Positions 1 to 8,265 of a DNA stretch of 64,000 bases are shown one piece after another (the stretch's first letter is position 1; each line of letters opens with the position of its first letter). The notes below the pieces were generated by a model. The model was not told where the DNA came from, did no database searches, and saw only the letters and a list, made by a program, of their open reading frames with translations. A program made the translations under genes and the position numbers. This stretch comes from Variovorax sp. PBL-H6 (lineage in GTDB: Bacteria; Pseudomonadota; Gammaproteobacteria; Burkholderiales; Burkholderiaceae_C), in assembly GCF_901827155.1 (NCBI RefSeq), contig NZ_LR594659.1, positions 1,612,001-1,676,000 on the forward strand. The letters are read 5' to 3'.

Positions 1-1251
1 CCATCCGCTGCCCATCGGGGCACCTGGTTGCCGCCCTTCGGCGGTGACAGCGCCACCGAAGATTCGCCGCAGGGTTTGCGCCTGACGGCCGCACCTCTCG
101 CGCTGCGTTCGACGCTGTCCATCGAGTCCCTGCCCGACCGCCAGCTGGCGGCGCCTCCTGCGGGCCACTATCAATTTCTCGTCAGCGCGTGCCAGACCTG
201 CGACGCCCGGTTGCTCGCCATGGAGTTTTCGCGTGGACGCATCTACCACTGGCTGCCGCACTCGGAACGATGGCTGGAGCTCCGTCCCGCCGGCGCGCAG
301 GCACTCGGCAGGAGTTCTCTCGGCCAGGAGGCCTGGGGCATGGCGTTGCACGATCCGCAGGGCGCCAGCAGGATCTTCATGCCGACCGACGACGGACTGG
401 CCATCGTCTCCATCAACCTGATCGCCGGAACCTTCCAGTCGCACGTCGTCGGCACCCGCTGCCTGGGCGCGCCCATCCTGTGGCAGGACAAGGTGTACGT
501 GCCGATGCTGCAAGACGACGGCAAGCTGGGCGTTCATGGCCTGGATCCGGCGGGCACTGCGCTTTTCCGGGTCGAAGGGCCCGGGCTCGATGCCGCCCCG
601 GCGGCGTGGGTCCGCCCGCTGGCCGATCGCCGGCAGATCGTCTGGATGTCGGCGGCGGGGCAGCTGCTCGTCAAAGCCGGCGACGGCGACAGGCTCGAAA
701 CATCCCTGCTGCCCTGGCCGCCCGGCGTCGTGCCGAGCTTCGAGCTCGGCAGTCCCTACCTGTCGCGCAGTGGGCATCTCTGGCAGCAGTGCGCGCTGCA
801 GGAGGGGGGCACAGAAGGCGAAGGGGGGCAGCGCTTCGCCTTCGTTCAACTGGGCCTTCGCGAGCCGGAGATCAGGCCGGCCAGTTCGCCTCGACTGAGC
901 ACCGGCGCGGCGTGCTTCCAACGCGATGCGCGCCTGCGGATCGCACCGTGGTTCGATGCCGACATCTCCATGGATTCCGAGGCCGGCGAAGTGGTCATCC
1001 CCCTGCTGGAATCGACTTCGGCATCGACCGTGCTGTGCGCGCGCGTGGCGAGCACCGCCGCGACGGACACCCTCTTCGCATCGAACGAGGCGCATACCGC
1101 CACCTTCGAGCTGCATGGCGAGAACGACGTGCAGTTCTGGGTTGCCAGCCTGCCGCGGCCCTGGGCGACCCAGCCCTTCGTCTATGCGGGCCACCTGTAT
1201 CTCTATCACCCCGACAAGCGTCGTTTGCCAGGGTGGCGGATCGACCCATGA
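1..1251 (+). CDS. Beta-propeller-like protein of unknown function, 5' end cut by window
   Basis: The frame is open from the first base, so the gene almost certainly begins before the window. The TTG at 28 is only the first start-like codon inside it. About 416 residues are visible. They have no transmembrane segment and many short beta-strand-like blocks with G/W turns, ending in HLYLYHPDKRRLPGWRI. This looks like a propeller or PQQ-like repeat fold, but no family signature can be named. The stop lies 3 bases before the next start codon, so it is probably cotranscribed with the zinc-ribbon protein and the TAXI binding protein. Function unknown. Confidence 0.6.
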   Translation, partial: PSAAHRGTWLPPFGGDSATEDSPQGLRLTAAPLALRSTLSIESLPDRQLAAPPAGHYQFLVSACQTCDARLLAMEFSRGRIYHWLPHSERWLELRPAGAQALGRSSLGQEAWGMALHDPQGASRIFMPTDDGLAIVSINLIAGTFQSHVVGTRCLGAPILWQDKVYVPMLQDDGKLGVHGLDPAGTALFRVEGPGLDAAPAAWVRPLADRRQIVWMSAAGQLLVKAGDGDRLETSLLPWPPGVVPSFELGSPYLSRSGHLWQQCALQEGGTEGEGGQRFAFVQLGLREPEIRPASSPRLSTGAACFQRDARLRIAPWFDADISMDSEAGEVVIPLLESTSASTVLCARVASTAATDTLFASNEAHTATFELHGENDVQFWVASLPRPWATQPFVYAGHLYLYHPDKRRLPGWRIDP

Positions 1252-1254
1252 GCG

Positions 1255-2034
1255 GTGCTTGACCTGTTTCTCGACATGGCGAACCTGGCGGAACTGAAAC
1301 TGACGTTTTCGCAGCCGTGCAAGCGCTGTGCCCAACTGCTGTATGGGCGCGTCAAGTTCTGTCCGTACTGCGGCGGCGAGAGCGACGCACCCCGGTGGGG
1401 CGACGAGGCCGCGAACACGGCGTTCGGGCCCGGGCGTGCGGCCTCTGATACCGCCGAACCGGTGGCATCGCTGGCGGACGAGTTCCCCGCCATGCCGGAG
1501 GACGAAGCGGGAGAGACGACCGATGGTCCCATCGCCCCCGAGCTCCGCAACGAGGCCCGCGAGGAGCTGGGCCTGGACATCGCCCATATCGTCCCGGCCG
1601 CCTTCGAGTGGCCCGACGAGCTGCCGCTTGCGATCACGACGGCACAGCCGCGAGCCCCCGCGTTGCACCGGCGGCCGATTCTGAAGTACACCGCGATCGG
1701 GGTGGGGATGGCCGTGTCCGCGCTCGCGCTGGTCCTCGGCTATATCCGAACCAGCCAGGAGGGCGACGCCCGGAGATCGCAAGCGCCGATGGCGCAGCCG
1801 GTTCAGGCGCAGATCGCGCCGCGCCTCGCTGCCGCTGCATCTCCCGCCGAGTCGCGCACTGAGCCGCCGCAGGCCGTGCAAGCCCCGGCCGCCGCGCCGG
1901 TGCCGGTCGTGCCGGTCGCAGCGGCCACAGCCGTTCCCGCGTCGCCGATGCCTGCGCCGGAGACCGCGAAGGCTGCGTGCAACGAAGCTCTTGCGGCATT
2001 GGCCCTGTGCCCTGACGCGGGGGCCGCGCGATGA
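1255..2034 (+). CDS. Zinc-ribbon single-pass membrane protein
   Basis: The 259-residue protein starts with GTG at 1255; an ATG at 1276 is an alternative, and neither has a clear ribosome site. The N-terminus has a zinc ribbon of two CxxC knuckles (CKRC near residue 23, CPYC near 38). An acidic stretch follows, then one hydrophobic helix near 145-163, then an Ala/Pro-rich tail expected outside the cytoplasm. The last residues contain a CNE...LALC motif that resembles the C-terminus of the next protein (CTE...LGIC). It sits between the propeller-like gene and a TAXI binding protein, probably in one operon. Role unknown; zinc binding is inferred from the cysteine spacing. Confidence 0.6.
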   Translation: MLDLFLDMANLAELKLTFSQPCKRCAQLLYGRVKFCPYCGGESDAPRWGDEAANTAFGPGRAASDTAEPVASLADEFPAMPEDEAGETTDGPIAPELRNEAREELGLDIAHIVPAAFEWPDELPLAITTAQPRAPALHRRPILKYTAIGVGMAVSALALVLGYIRTSQEGDARRSQAPMAQPVQAQIAPRLAAAASPAESRTEPPQAVQAPAAAPVPVVPVAAATAVPASPMPAPETAKAACNEALAALALCPDAGAAR

Positions 2035-2104
2035 GCGGAGAGAGCCGCGCGCTGCCGGACCATCCCGATGCCGCGACCCGCGACGAAACCTCGAAGGAGC
2101 CAGC

Positions 2105-3190
2105 ATGCGCATCCGATCACTGCTGACGGGACTGATAGGGATCGCCCTCCTGCCCGCCGCCCTCGCGGCGCCGGCCACGGCCGAGTACAAGATCGTCACC
2201 GCGTCGAAAAGCGGTACTTACATCCAGATCGGCCGCGACTTGGCCAAGTGGGTCGCCGAGCCCGCCGGCATTGATCTCGAGGTCCTGGAGTCGAAGGGCT
2301 CGGCGGAGAACGTGCATCGCATGCGCTTCGAGCAGGGGGTCAAGCTTGCGCTGGTGCAGTCCGACGTCTACCAGGCCTTCCTGGACCAGGCGAAGGCCGG
2401 CAGCGCCGATGCGGGCAACATCATCCGGCCGCTGCGGCTCATCTTGCCGTTGTACGACGAGGAGATCTATTTCGTCGCGCGCGCCGATTCGCCGCTCAAC
2501 AGCATCCACGAGATCAGGAACAAGAAGCTTGGCGTCGGCGCGCTCGGCAGCGGCACGGCGCTCAGCGCGAGAACGCTCTACCAGCTGATGTTCGGCGAGC
2601 CGATACCTGCCGCCAACGCGCAGTACCTGAACAACGAGGAGGCGCTCGCCGCGCTGACGGTCGACAAGTCGATCGACGTCGCCATCATCGTGGCCGGACA
2701 GCCCGCCAAGCTCTTTACCGACATGAAGCCCGAGGCGCGCAACTTCATCAAGATCCTGAAGCTGGACGAAAAGGCGCCGGAAACAGCCAGGGTGACGAAG
2801 ACCTACTTTCCCGCGACCATCCGCGCGACGAGCTATCCCAGCTGGCTCACGGCCGACATTCCGACCCTGACCATCAAGGCCTACCTGGTCACCTACGACT
2901 ATGGCCTGCAGTCTACGGTCGGCAACCTGGGCCGCTTCGCCGAATCGCTCTGCACGAATTTCGACAAGCTCCAGGCCAACGGGCATCCCAAGTGGAAGCA
3001 GGTGAAGCTGGAGCTTCCGGCACTGAGCCAGGGGTGGCGCTACTACCCGCCGATGGAGAAGCGGCTGCGGGCCTGCATTTCGTCGCAAACGGCCTCGCGG
3101 GTCGGGGCCTTTGGCAAGGCGACCCCCCAAGCCCCGCCCCAACGTCCCTGCACGGAGCAGGAACTGGTGCTGGGCATCTGCAACAGGTGA
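2105..3190 (+). CDS. TAXI-family TRAP transporter solute-binding protein
   Basis: This is a periplasmic receptor of the TAXI class of TRAP transporters, which bind small organic acids or amino acids. The ATG at 2105 follows AAGGAGCCAGC and begins a Sec signal peptide of about 26 residues with an ALAAPATA cleavage region. The mature part shows the TAXI pattern: TASKSGTYIQIGRDLA at the start, an ESKGSAENVHRM block, then GALGSGTA and the VDVAI-type lobe. No fused 4TM/12TM permease gene lies in the window, so the receptor is an orphan here. An extra C-terminal tail ends in a two-cysteine motif also seen at the end of the preceding protein. Ligand not predictable. Confidence 0.85.
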   Translation: MRIRSLLTGLIGIALLPAALAAPATAEYKIVTASKSGTYIQIGRDLAKWVAEPAGIDLEVLESKGSAENVHRMRFEQGVKLALVQSDVYQAFLDQAKAGSADAGNIIRPLRLILPLYDEEIYFVARADSPLNSIHEIRNKKLGVGALGSGTALSARTLYQLMFGEPIPAANAQYLNNEEALAALTVDKSIDVAIIVAGQPAKLFTDMKPEARNFIKILKLDEKAPETARVTKTYFPATIRATSYPSWLTADIPTLTIKAYLVTYDYGLQSTVGNLGRFAESLCTNFDKLQANGHPKWKQVKLELPALSQGWRYYPPMEKRLRACISSQTASRVGAFGKATPQAPPQRPCTEQELVLGICNR

Positions 3191-3209
3191 GGCAGCAGGG
3201 CGCGACCCC

Positions 3210-4397
3210 TCACCAGCCCGCCGGCTCGCCCAGGAGCGCACGCCGGGCCAGCAGGAAGGTGGCGGCATTCCAGCTCTGGCCCGCCATCCCCCTCGGCGCC
3301 AGCGTCCGCCCGTGGAACCATTCGGTGAAGCGCCAGTCGTCAAGCGCGTTCACGTCCGCCAATCGCGCAAGCTCCGACCATGCCGGCTCGTGCAGCCCCA
3401 GGCGCGCCAGCATCATGACCCAGAAGCCGCCGACGAAGGGCCAGATGCCGCCGTTGTGGTACTGGTGCACGAGGTTCTGCTGGTGACGCCCCATGTAGAG
3501 CCGCCACAGCGGGTGCTGGGGCGTCAGCGGATACAGCACCACGCGCAACGGATAAGGCACGCTGGCATTCGCCGCGCTGAGGGTCTCGACGATGCGGTAG
3601 GCCATGGCGGTATCCGCCAGCCCGCTCTGAATGGCGAGCACGTTGCCGAACACGTCCCCTTCATGGCCGACCACCGAGAGGTTGACGAAGCTCAGGTAGA
3701 GGCGCGGGTCGCGCTGCCCGCGGCGCGCGTAGTGCCGCAGCAGCCGCGCGCGGTGATATTCGGGCAGCTCGGCCTGGAAGGGATTGAACAGGTGGTTGAA
3801 GTGGTAGTGCGTTGCCTCGGCGTGGTCCAGGCCGTAGCGGCGCTTCACCTCATACCACAGCGTGTTGGTGTAGAGCACGTAGCCCGAGCGCGGCATGATG
3901 TCGGCCCAGTCGCTGGCCTCGTTCTGCTGCAGCAAGCGGAAGTGCTGGTGTTCCTGCGCCAGCAGCCAGCCGATCGCGCGCCCCACTCCGTCGCTCCAGT
4001 GCGTGGGGCCGACCCGGCCATGGCGGCGCACGTGGTCCACCGCGATCAGCCACCACAGGGTGGCGTCGATGCAGCCCAGGTACCAGAAGTCGGCATCGCG
4101 GCCTTCGGGGTCCACGTACTTGGGGATCTGTCCGTTGGCCGCCTGCTGCGCCGCCAGTGCATCGAGGCTGTTCACCGCGCCTTGCTCGAGGGCGGGTACG
4201 CCGCTGCCGCACATGGCCATCACGCAGATGGCGGCGTCGCGCCCGAAGATGCGCGTGTAGCGCCGCGCCTCGGCGGCTTCGGTGCGGCTGGCGGCAAGGA
4301 TGCCGTGAGGGGTCAGGTTGCGCTCGAGCAGGTCGAGCGAGGCCTGGGCGCAGGTGTCGATCAGTGCACGGGCGCTAGCGTCGAGATGATGGGTCAT
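3210..4397 (-). CDS. GH100-like (neutral invertase / amylo-alpha-glucosidase type) glycoside hydrolase
   Basis: This 395-residue protein has no signal peptide. I start it at the ATG at 4397; the open frame runs further upstream but without a protein-like sequence. It has the alpha/alpha-barrel look of GH100/GH15-like enzymes: GRDAAICVMAM near residue 55, NGQIPKYVDPEGR, a DATLWWLIAVDH block where the catalytic acid is expected, and HNGGIWPFVGGFWVMML near the C-terminus. Such enzymes hydrolyse sucrose or alpha-glucosides in the cytoplasm, but substrate is not decided by sequence alone. It is convergent with the TAXI gene and divergent from the CrtC-like gene. No sugar transporter is adjacent. 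Confidence 0.7.
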   Translation of the reverse strand: MTHHLDASARALIDTCAQASLDLLERNLTPHGILAASRTEAAEARRYTRIFGRDAAICVMAMCGSGVPALEQGAVNSLDALAAQQAANGQIPKYVDPEGRDADFWYLGCIDATLWWLIAVDHVRRHGRVGPTHWSDGVGRAIGWLLAQEHQHFRLLQQNEASDWADIMPRSGYVLYTNTLWYEVKRRYGLDHAEATHYHFNHLFNPFQAELPEYHRARLLRHYARRGQRDPRLYLSFVNLSVVGHEGDVFGNVLAIQSGLADTAMAYRIVETLSAANASVPYPLRVVLYPLTPQHPLWRLYMGRHQQNLVHQYHNGGIWPFVGGFWVMMLARLGLHEPAWSELARLADVNALDDWRFTEWFHGRTLAPRGMAGQSWNAATFLLARRALLGEPAGW

Positions 4398-4531
4398 GGG
4401 TCTTGGTCGTGTCGTCGCCAGGGGAGTCTGCCAGCGGCAATTCTCGCGGCTTGCGATTCGATGCGACCTTGCGTGGCTAAGATGTCCGCCGATCGGGTCG
4501 ATGGACCCGCAGGCGAAAGGACGCCCCGAAC

Positions 4532-5734
4532 ATGAGTGCAGACGATCCCGTTCGACAGAAACGCAGGCGTTCCCCTTGGGAACGCGCCCGCTCCCTCTCC
4601 CGCGCACGGGCGCGTGCGCGGGCGCGCAGGAGGGGATTGATGGTGTTCTTCGGCGTCGTGGCGATCGTCATCGCAGTCGTCGGCGCCGGGCTGTACCAAC
4701 TCTCGGCCTCCGAGCGCGAACCGTCTTCCACGATGGCTGCGGCGCCGCCGAAGGCAGGCGGGAAGTCGATGGAGCGAACGGCCGCGCTCCCGCCCCTCAA
4801 CCTGCCATCCGACGATGCGCCGCACGGGTCCGCCATGGAGTGGTGGTACTACAGCGGCATCCTGCGTGCAGAAGAGGGCCAGCGCTACGCGGTCCACATG
4901 GTCGTCTTCGTGGCCAACGGACTGGTCAAGCACACCGTCATGCATGCAGCGCTGACCGACCTCCAGTCCGGCAAGCGCTATGTCAGCCAGAGCCGCACCG
5001 CCGGCACACCCGCGAGGAGCGTCGCCTACGGCTTCGACTTCAGGCAGGCGGGATGGCAGCTCACGGCATCGCCGTCGTTCCACGTGCTTCAGGCTGGCTT
5101 CGATGGGGCGTCGATCGCCGTCGACCTCGGCATTTCCGGCCCTGTCGTCGCGCACCGCGCCCCGGGGTCGGAGACACCCGGCCTGCTCGACTTCGGCAAG
5201 AGCGGGATCAGCTACTACTACTCGCGCCCCCGGCTGCCCACGCGCGGCAGCATCGCCATCGCAGGGAAATCGGTCCCGGTGAGCGGCGAGCTCTGGTTCG
5301 ATCACCAGTGGGGCGAGTTCGATGTCCTGACGCTGGGCTGGAACTGGTTCGCCTTGCATCTGGACGATGGATCCGACCTGATGGTCTACGAGCTCTTCGA
5401 CACGGACGGCCGCAAGGTCATGACCGCAGGCACCCTGTCGAACGCCCAGGGCTCGCAAGCCATCGAGCCGGGCCAGGTCGAACTGGTGCCCGGCCGGACA
5501 TGGACGAGCCCGAAGACCGGCATCGGCTACGTCGTCGAATGGGACGTCAAGCTGCCGACGGGCGTCCTGAACGTCAAGCCCTTCTTTGCCGACAGTGAAT
5601 TCGATTCAGGCGCAACGACCGCGAACGTCTATTGGGAGGGGCCTGTCAAGGTGAGCGGCAGCCGCCAAGGGCAGGGCTTCCTCGAATTGAGCGGGTACGA
5701 CCGCTTGAGCGCCAGGCAGTCCAAGAGCAAGTGA
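4532..5734 (+). CDS. Membrane-anchored CrtC/AttH lipocalin-like protein (carotenoid 1,2-hydratase family)
   Basis: About 400 residues from ATG 4532. A strong Shine-Dalgarno (AGGAGGGGATTG) sits just before an internal ATG at 4640, which would give 364 residues, so the start is open. The longer form adds an Arg-rich segment with RARARARARRR. A single helix follows (VFFGVVAIVIAVVGAGLY), placing the rest outside the cytoplasm. The domain carries the family signature SAMEWWYYSGIL near residue 103 and WFDHQWGEF near 265, as in hydroxyneurosporene synthase/AttH proteins. No carotenoid genes are nearby, so a role in secondary or lipid metabolism is just as possible. Confidence 0.75.
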   Translation: MSADDPVRQKRRRSPWERARSLSRARARARARRRGLMVFFGVVAIVIAVVGAGLYQLSASEREPSSTMAAAPPKAGGKSMERTAALPPLNLPSDDAPHGSAMEWWYYSGILRAEEGQRYAVHMVVFVANGLVKHTVMHAALTDLQSGKRYVSQSRTAGTPARSVAYGFDFRQAGWQLTASPSFHVLQAGFDGASIAVDLGISGPVVAHRAPGSETPGLLDFGKSGISYYYSRPRLPTRGSIAIAGKSVPVSGELWFDHQWGEFDVLTLGWNWFALHLDDGSDLMVYELFDTDGRKVMTAGTLSNAQGSQAIEPGQVELVPGRTWTSPKTGIGYVVEWDVKLPTGVLNVKPFFADSEFDSGATTANVYWEGPVKVSGSRQGQGFLELSGYDRLSARQSKSK

Positions 5735-5785
5735 TACTGCGCCGGCATCATCCCGCCCAGGACCGTACCGGAGAAGGAAAGCTTC

Positions 5786-6481
5786 ATGTCAACGATCGCC
5801 CTGTTCGACACTGCCGTGGCCGCGTTGAATGCGTCGCTGGCCACGCCGTCCGGCATCGTTGCGCTGTGCTCCGCCGGCATCGCCGGCACGCTGGTCATCG
5901 TGAGCTCCTTTGTCAGGACCATGATCCCCCTGCGCTGCCTGGCGATCGGCGGCAACCTGGGCTTCCTGATCTACGGCGCGCTGCATCCGTCGCTGATCCT
6001 GGTGTTGCTGCATGGGGCGCTGCTGCCGATCAACATCTTTCGCGCAGCCCAGATGGTCAGGCTCACGCGCCGGGTGCAGCTTGCGGCAGCAGCCAGTGAT
6101 TTTTCCGGGGTCTGGCTGCGGCCCTACATGCGCCGGCGCCGCTTGCGGAAGAATGCCGTGCTGTTCCGCAAGGGCGATGCCGCCAAGCGGCTGTATTTCC
6201 TGGCCGAGGGCCAGATCGAGTTCGTCGAGATCGGGCAGACCATGGAGCCGGGCCGGCTGTTCGGCGAAATCGGCTTCTTTGCGCCCGACAAGCGGCGCAC
6301 GCTGACCGCGCGCTGCGCCACGAACTGCACTGTGCTGCAGATGGATGAAATGACGTTCAAGTCGCTCTATTTCCAGAATCCGGCCTTCGGCTTCGAGGTC
6401 GTGACGCTCGTGGCGGGCCGCCTGCTGGCGGACCGGAAGCGGCTGGAGGAGAGGCTCGCCGCCGAATTGCCGGCGGCATGA
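5786..6481 (+). CDS. Membrane protein with C-terminal cyclic-nucleotide-binding domain (Popeye-like layout)
   Basis: The 231-residue protein starts at ATG 5786 after GGAGAAGGAAAGC. Residues about 15-90 form two to three membrane helices with a short HGALLPINIFRAAQMV turn. Residues about 115-225 form a cNMP-binding beta-roll: FRKGDAAKRLYFLAEGQIEFV, then FGEIGFF, and an RRTLTARCATNC phosphate-cassette-like loop. There is no DNA-binding helix-turn-helix, so it is not a CRP regulator. The topology recalls Popeye-domain proteins, membrane cAMP-effectors. It lies 51 bases after the CrtC-like gene and may share its transcript. Whether the cassette still binds cAMP is uncertain because the usual Arg-Ser/Thr-Ala order is altered. 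Confidence 0.75.
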   Translation: MSTIALFDTAVAALNASLATPSGIVALCSAGIAGTLVIVSSFVRTMIPLRCLAIGGNLGFLIYGALHPSLILVLLHGALLPINIFRAAQMVRLTRRVQLAAAASDFSGVWLRPYMRRRRLRKNAVLFRKGDAAKRLYFLAEGQIEFVEIGQTMEPGRLFGEIGFFAPDKRRTLTARCATNCTVLQMDEMTFKSLYFQNPAFGFEVVTLVAGRLLADRKRLEERLAAELPAA

Positions 6482-6490
6482 GACGAGCGA

Positions 6491-7066
6491 TCAACGCGCG
6501 TCGCCCAAACGCACCGGCGCTTGCTCCTGAAACATCGGCTTGATCGAAGCCGCCAGGAACTGTTCCCTGGCGACCACCAGCGGGCTGCGGTGTGCATCGG
6601 TCTGGAGTCTGTCGATGGCGCATCGGGCAATCGCCTGGGCACTGAACCGATCGTTCGAAAGGCGGTGGAGCTCATCCGAGAAGGCGAGCAGCCAGGCCTC
6701 TTCGGGGGTCGGCGTGCGCGGGTCCCAGAGGGGGTCTTCGTGGCTCGGCGCCAATGCCCGCATGTCTTTCTTCGCGTCTCGCACGGCCGACGAGCGGAGC
6801 GCCGCGGTGAAGGCCCAGGCTTCGCGTTGATCCTTGTCGAGCGCTATCTCCGGTTCGGGTCGCTGTTCGCGCTGAGTCGCAGCGATGGCGTCCAGATCAG
6901 CCGCCGTCAAGGGCTCTGCCCCGTTCGCACGTGCCTTGAGAGCCACATCGAGGGCAAAGAACCAGTGGGAGGGGACCAGCGGGTCCTTGCACAACATTCG
7001 CGAGACAAGCTTCGCGGCCTTGGGACTCATTCGCTGAATCCAGTCGTAGCAATCGTTCCAGTGCAT
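6491..7066 (-). CDS. Conserved hypothetical cytoplasmic protein
   Basis: A 191-residue acidic, soluble, helix-rich protein with no signal peptide or membrane segment. It begins MHWNDCYDWIQRMSPKAAKL and has a central LTAADLDAIAATQ stretch. I recognise no domain. It is convergent with the cyclic-nucleotide-binding gene, ending only 9 bases from it. The 280 bases between its start and the next gene hold no convincing frame. Codon pattern and length make it a probable real gene. Confidence 0.55.
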   Translation of the reverse strand: MHWNDCYDWIQRMSPKAAKLVSRMLCKDPLVPSHWFFALDVALKARANGAEPLTAADLDAIAATQREQRPEPEIALDKDQREAWAFTAALRSSAVRDAKKDMRALAPSHEDPLWDPRTPTPEEAWLLAFSDELHRLSNDRFSAQAIARCAIDRLQTDAHRSPLVVAREQFLAASIKPMFQEQAPVRLGDAR

Positions 7067-7346
7067 TCGCCGCCTCCATCATGTAGTCAGTGTGTCTCCA
7101 TGTGGGCAATCGACGTGCCTGTGCACCGGCTGGCTCAGGCGACCGGCGACTGTCGATCTATATCGCTTTCGTGGCGCTTGCGCTGCAGACTGTGCCGACA
7201 TGGAAATCCATGCTTGCCGAAGCAGGCAGCGAGCAGGATTCACTGCATTTCATGCAGGAGATCAGTCGCTGCTATCCCTTCTTCCCTGCGGTCGCCGAAC
7301 AACCTATTGCAAATGCGACTAGCCACGGAACAGGCGCAGGAACACA

Positions 7347-8243
7347 ATGCGCAACATCATGAAACGCCCGACAACCCTTTGCCGCCTGGCGCTGTGGTTC
7401 TGGTTGCTGATCCTGCCGGTCGCTGCACAGGCGCAGGCACAGCTCGGGAGCGCGGCTGCCCTGCGGGCCAAGTACGACGCCGTACAGGCGCAACTTGAGC
7501 GAAACGTCTTCGAAAGGCCGCTGGTGCTCGAGTCGACTGAAGCCTCCGGCCAGTTGAGCGGCGACATCTTCGCGGTGCTGAGTCACCCGTTCGCCCAGGT
7601 GAGCGGCTCCCTGAGCCAGCCGGCCGTCTGGTGCGACGTGCTCATGCTCCACCTCAACACCAAGCACTGCGCAGTGCGCGGAACAGCCGCCGCCAGGATG
7701 CTCGCCGTCTCGGTCGGGCGCAAGTTCGACCAGCCGCTTTCCGACGCCCAACGGGTCGAGTTCATCTGGCAGCCGCCGAACGTCGCCGACGACTACCTGA
7801 GCGTGCGGCTGAGCGCCGACAAGGGCCCGCTGTCGACCCGCGACTACCGCATCGAACTCGAGGCGACGCCGCTCGGCAACGGCAAGACCTTCATCCATCT
7901 CGGCTACGCCTACGCGTACGGCGTTGCCGCGCGCATCGCGATGCAGGGCTATCTTGCGACGCTCGGCGCGGACAAGGTGGGCTTCACCGCCACCGGCAAG
8001 GACTCGGCCGGCGAGCCGGCGTACGTCGGGGGCGTGCGCGGCGTGGTGGAGCGCAACACCATGCGCTACTACCTCGCCATCGACGCCTACATGGACGCCC
8101 CCAAGCAACTGCCGCAGCGCCTCGCGACCTGGTACGACAGCACGGAACGCTACGCGCGGCAACTGCACGAGGTCGAGCGGGAGGACTACCTCACCATGAA
8201 GCGCAACGAATACAAGCGTCTTGCAAGCAACGTGGCCGAATGA
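7347..8243 (+). CDS. Secreted hypothetical protein
   Basis: 298 residues from ATG 7347, preceded by GCAGGAACACA; a second ATG at 7362 would also leave a full signal peptide. The Sec signal (LALWFWLLILPVAAQAQA) is followed by a soluble domain with two cysteines in VWCDVLMLHLNTKHC that could form a disulfide. The C-terminal half contains beta-barrel-like alternation and YAYAYG. No family recognised. It lies just upstream of the frameshifted LysR gene on the same strand. Likely periplasmic or outer-membrane-associated. Confidence 0.6.
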   Translation: MRNIMKRPTTLCRLALWFWLLILPVAAQAQAQLGSAAALRAKYDAVQAQLERNVFERPLVLESTEASGQLSGDIFAVLSHPFAQVSGSLSQPAVWCDVLMLHLNTKHCAVRGTAAARMLAVSVGRKFDQPLSDAQRVEFIWQPPNVADDYLSVRLSADKGPLSTRDYRIELEATPLGNGKTFIHLGYAYAYGVAARIAMQGYLATLGADKVGFTATGKDSAGEPAYVGGVRGVVERNTMRYYLAIDAYMDAPKQLPQRLATWYDSTERYARQLHEVEREDYLTMKRNEYKRLASNVAE

Positions 8244-8265
8244 GCGCGGCGCTCAATCGAGCGAG

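Noticed and set aside
2117..3343. 408-codon minus-strand frame opposite the TAXI gene
   Set aside because: Shadow frame; the plus strand has a signal peptide and the TAXI fold.
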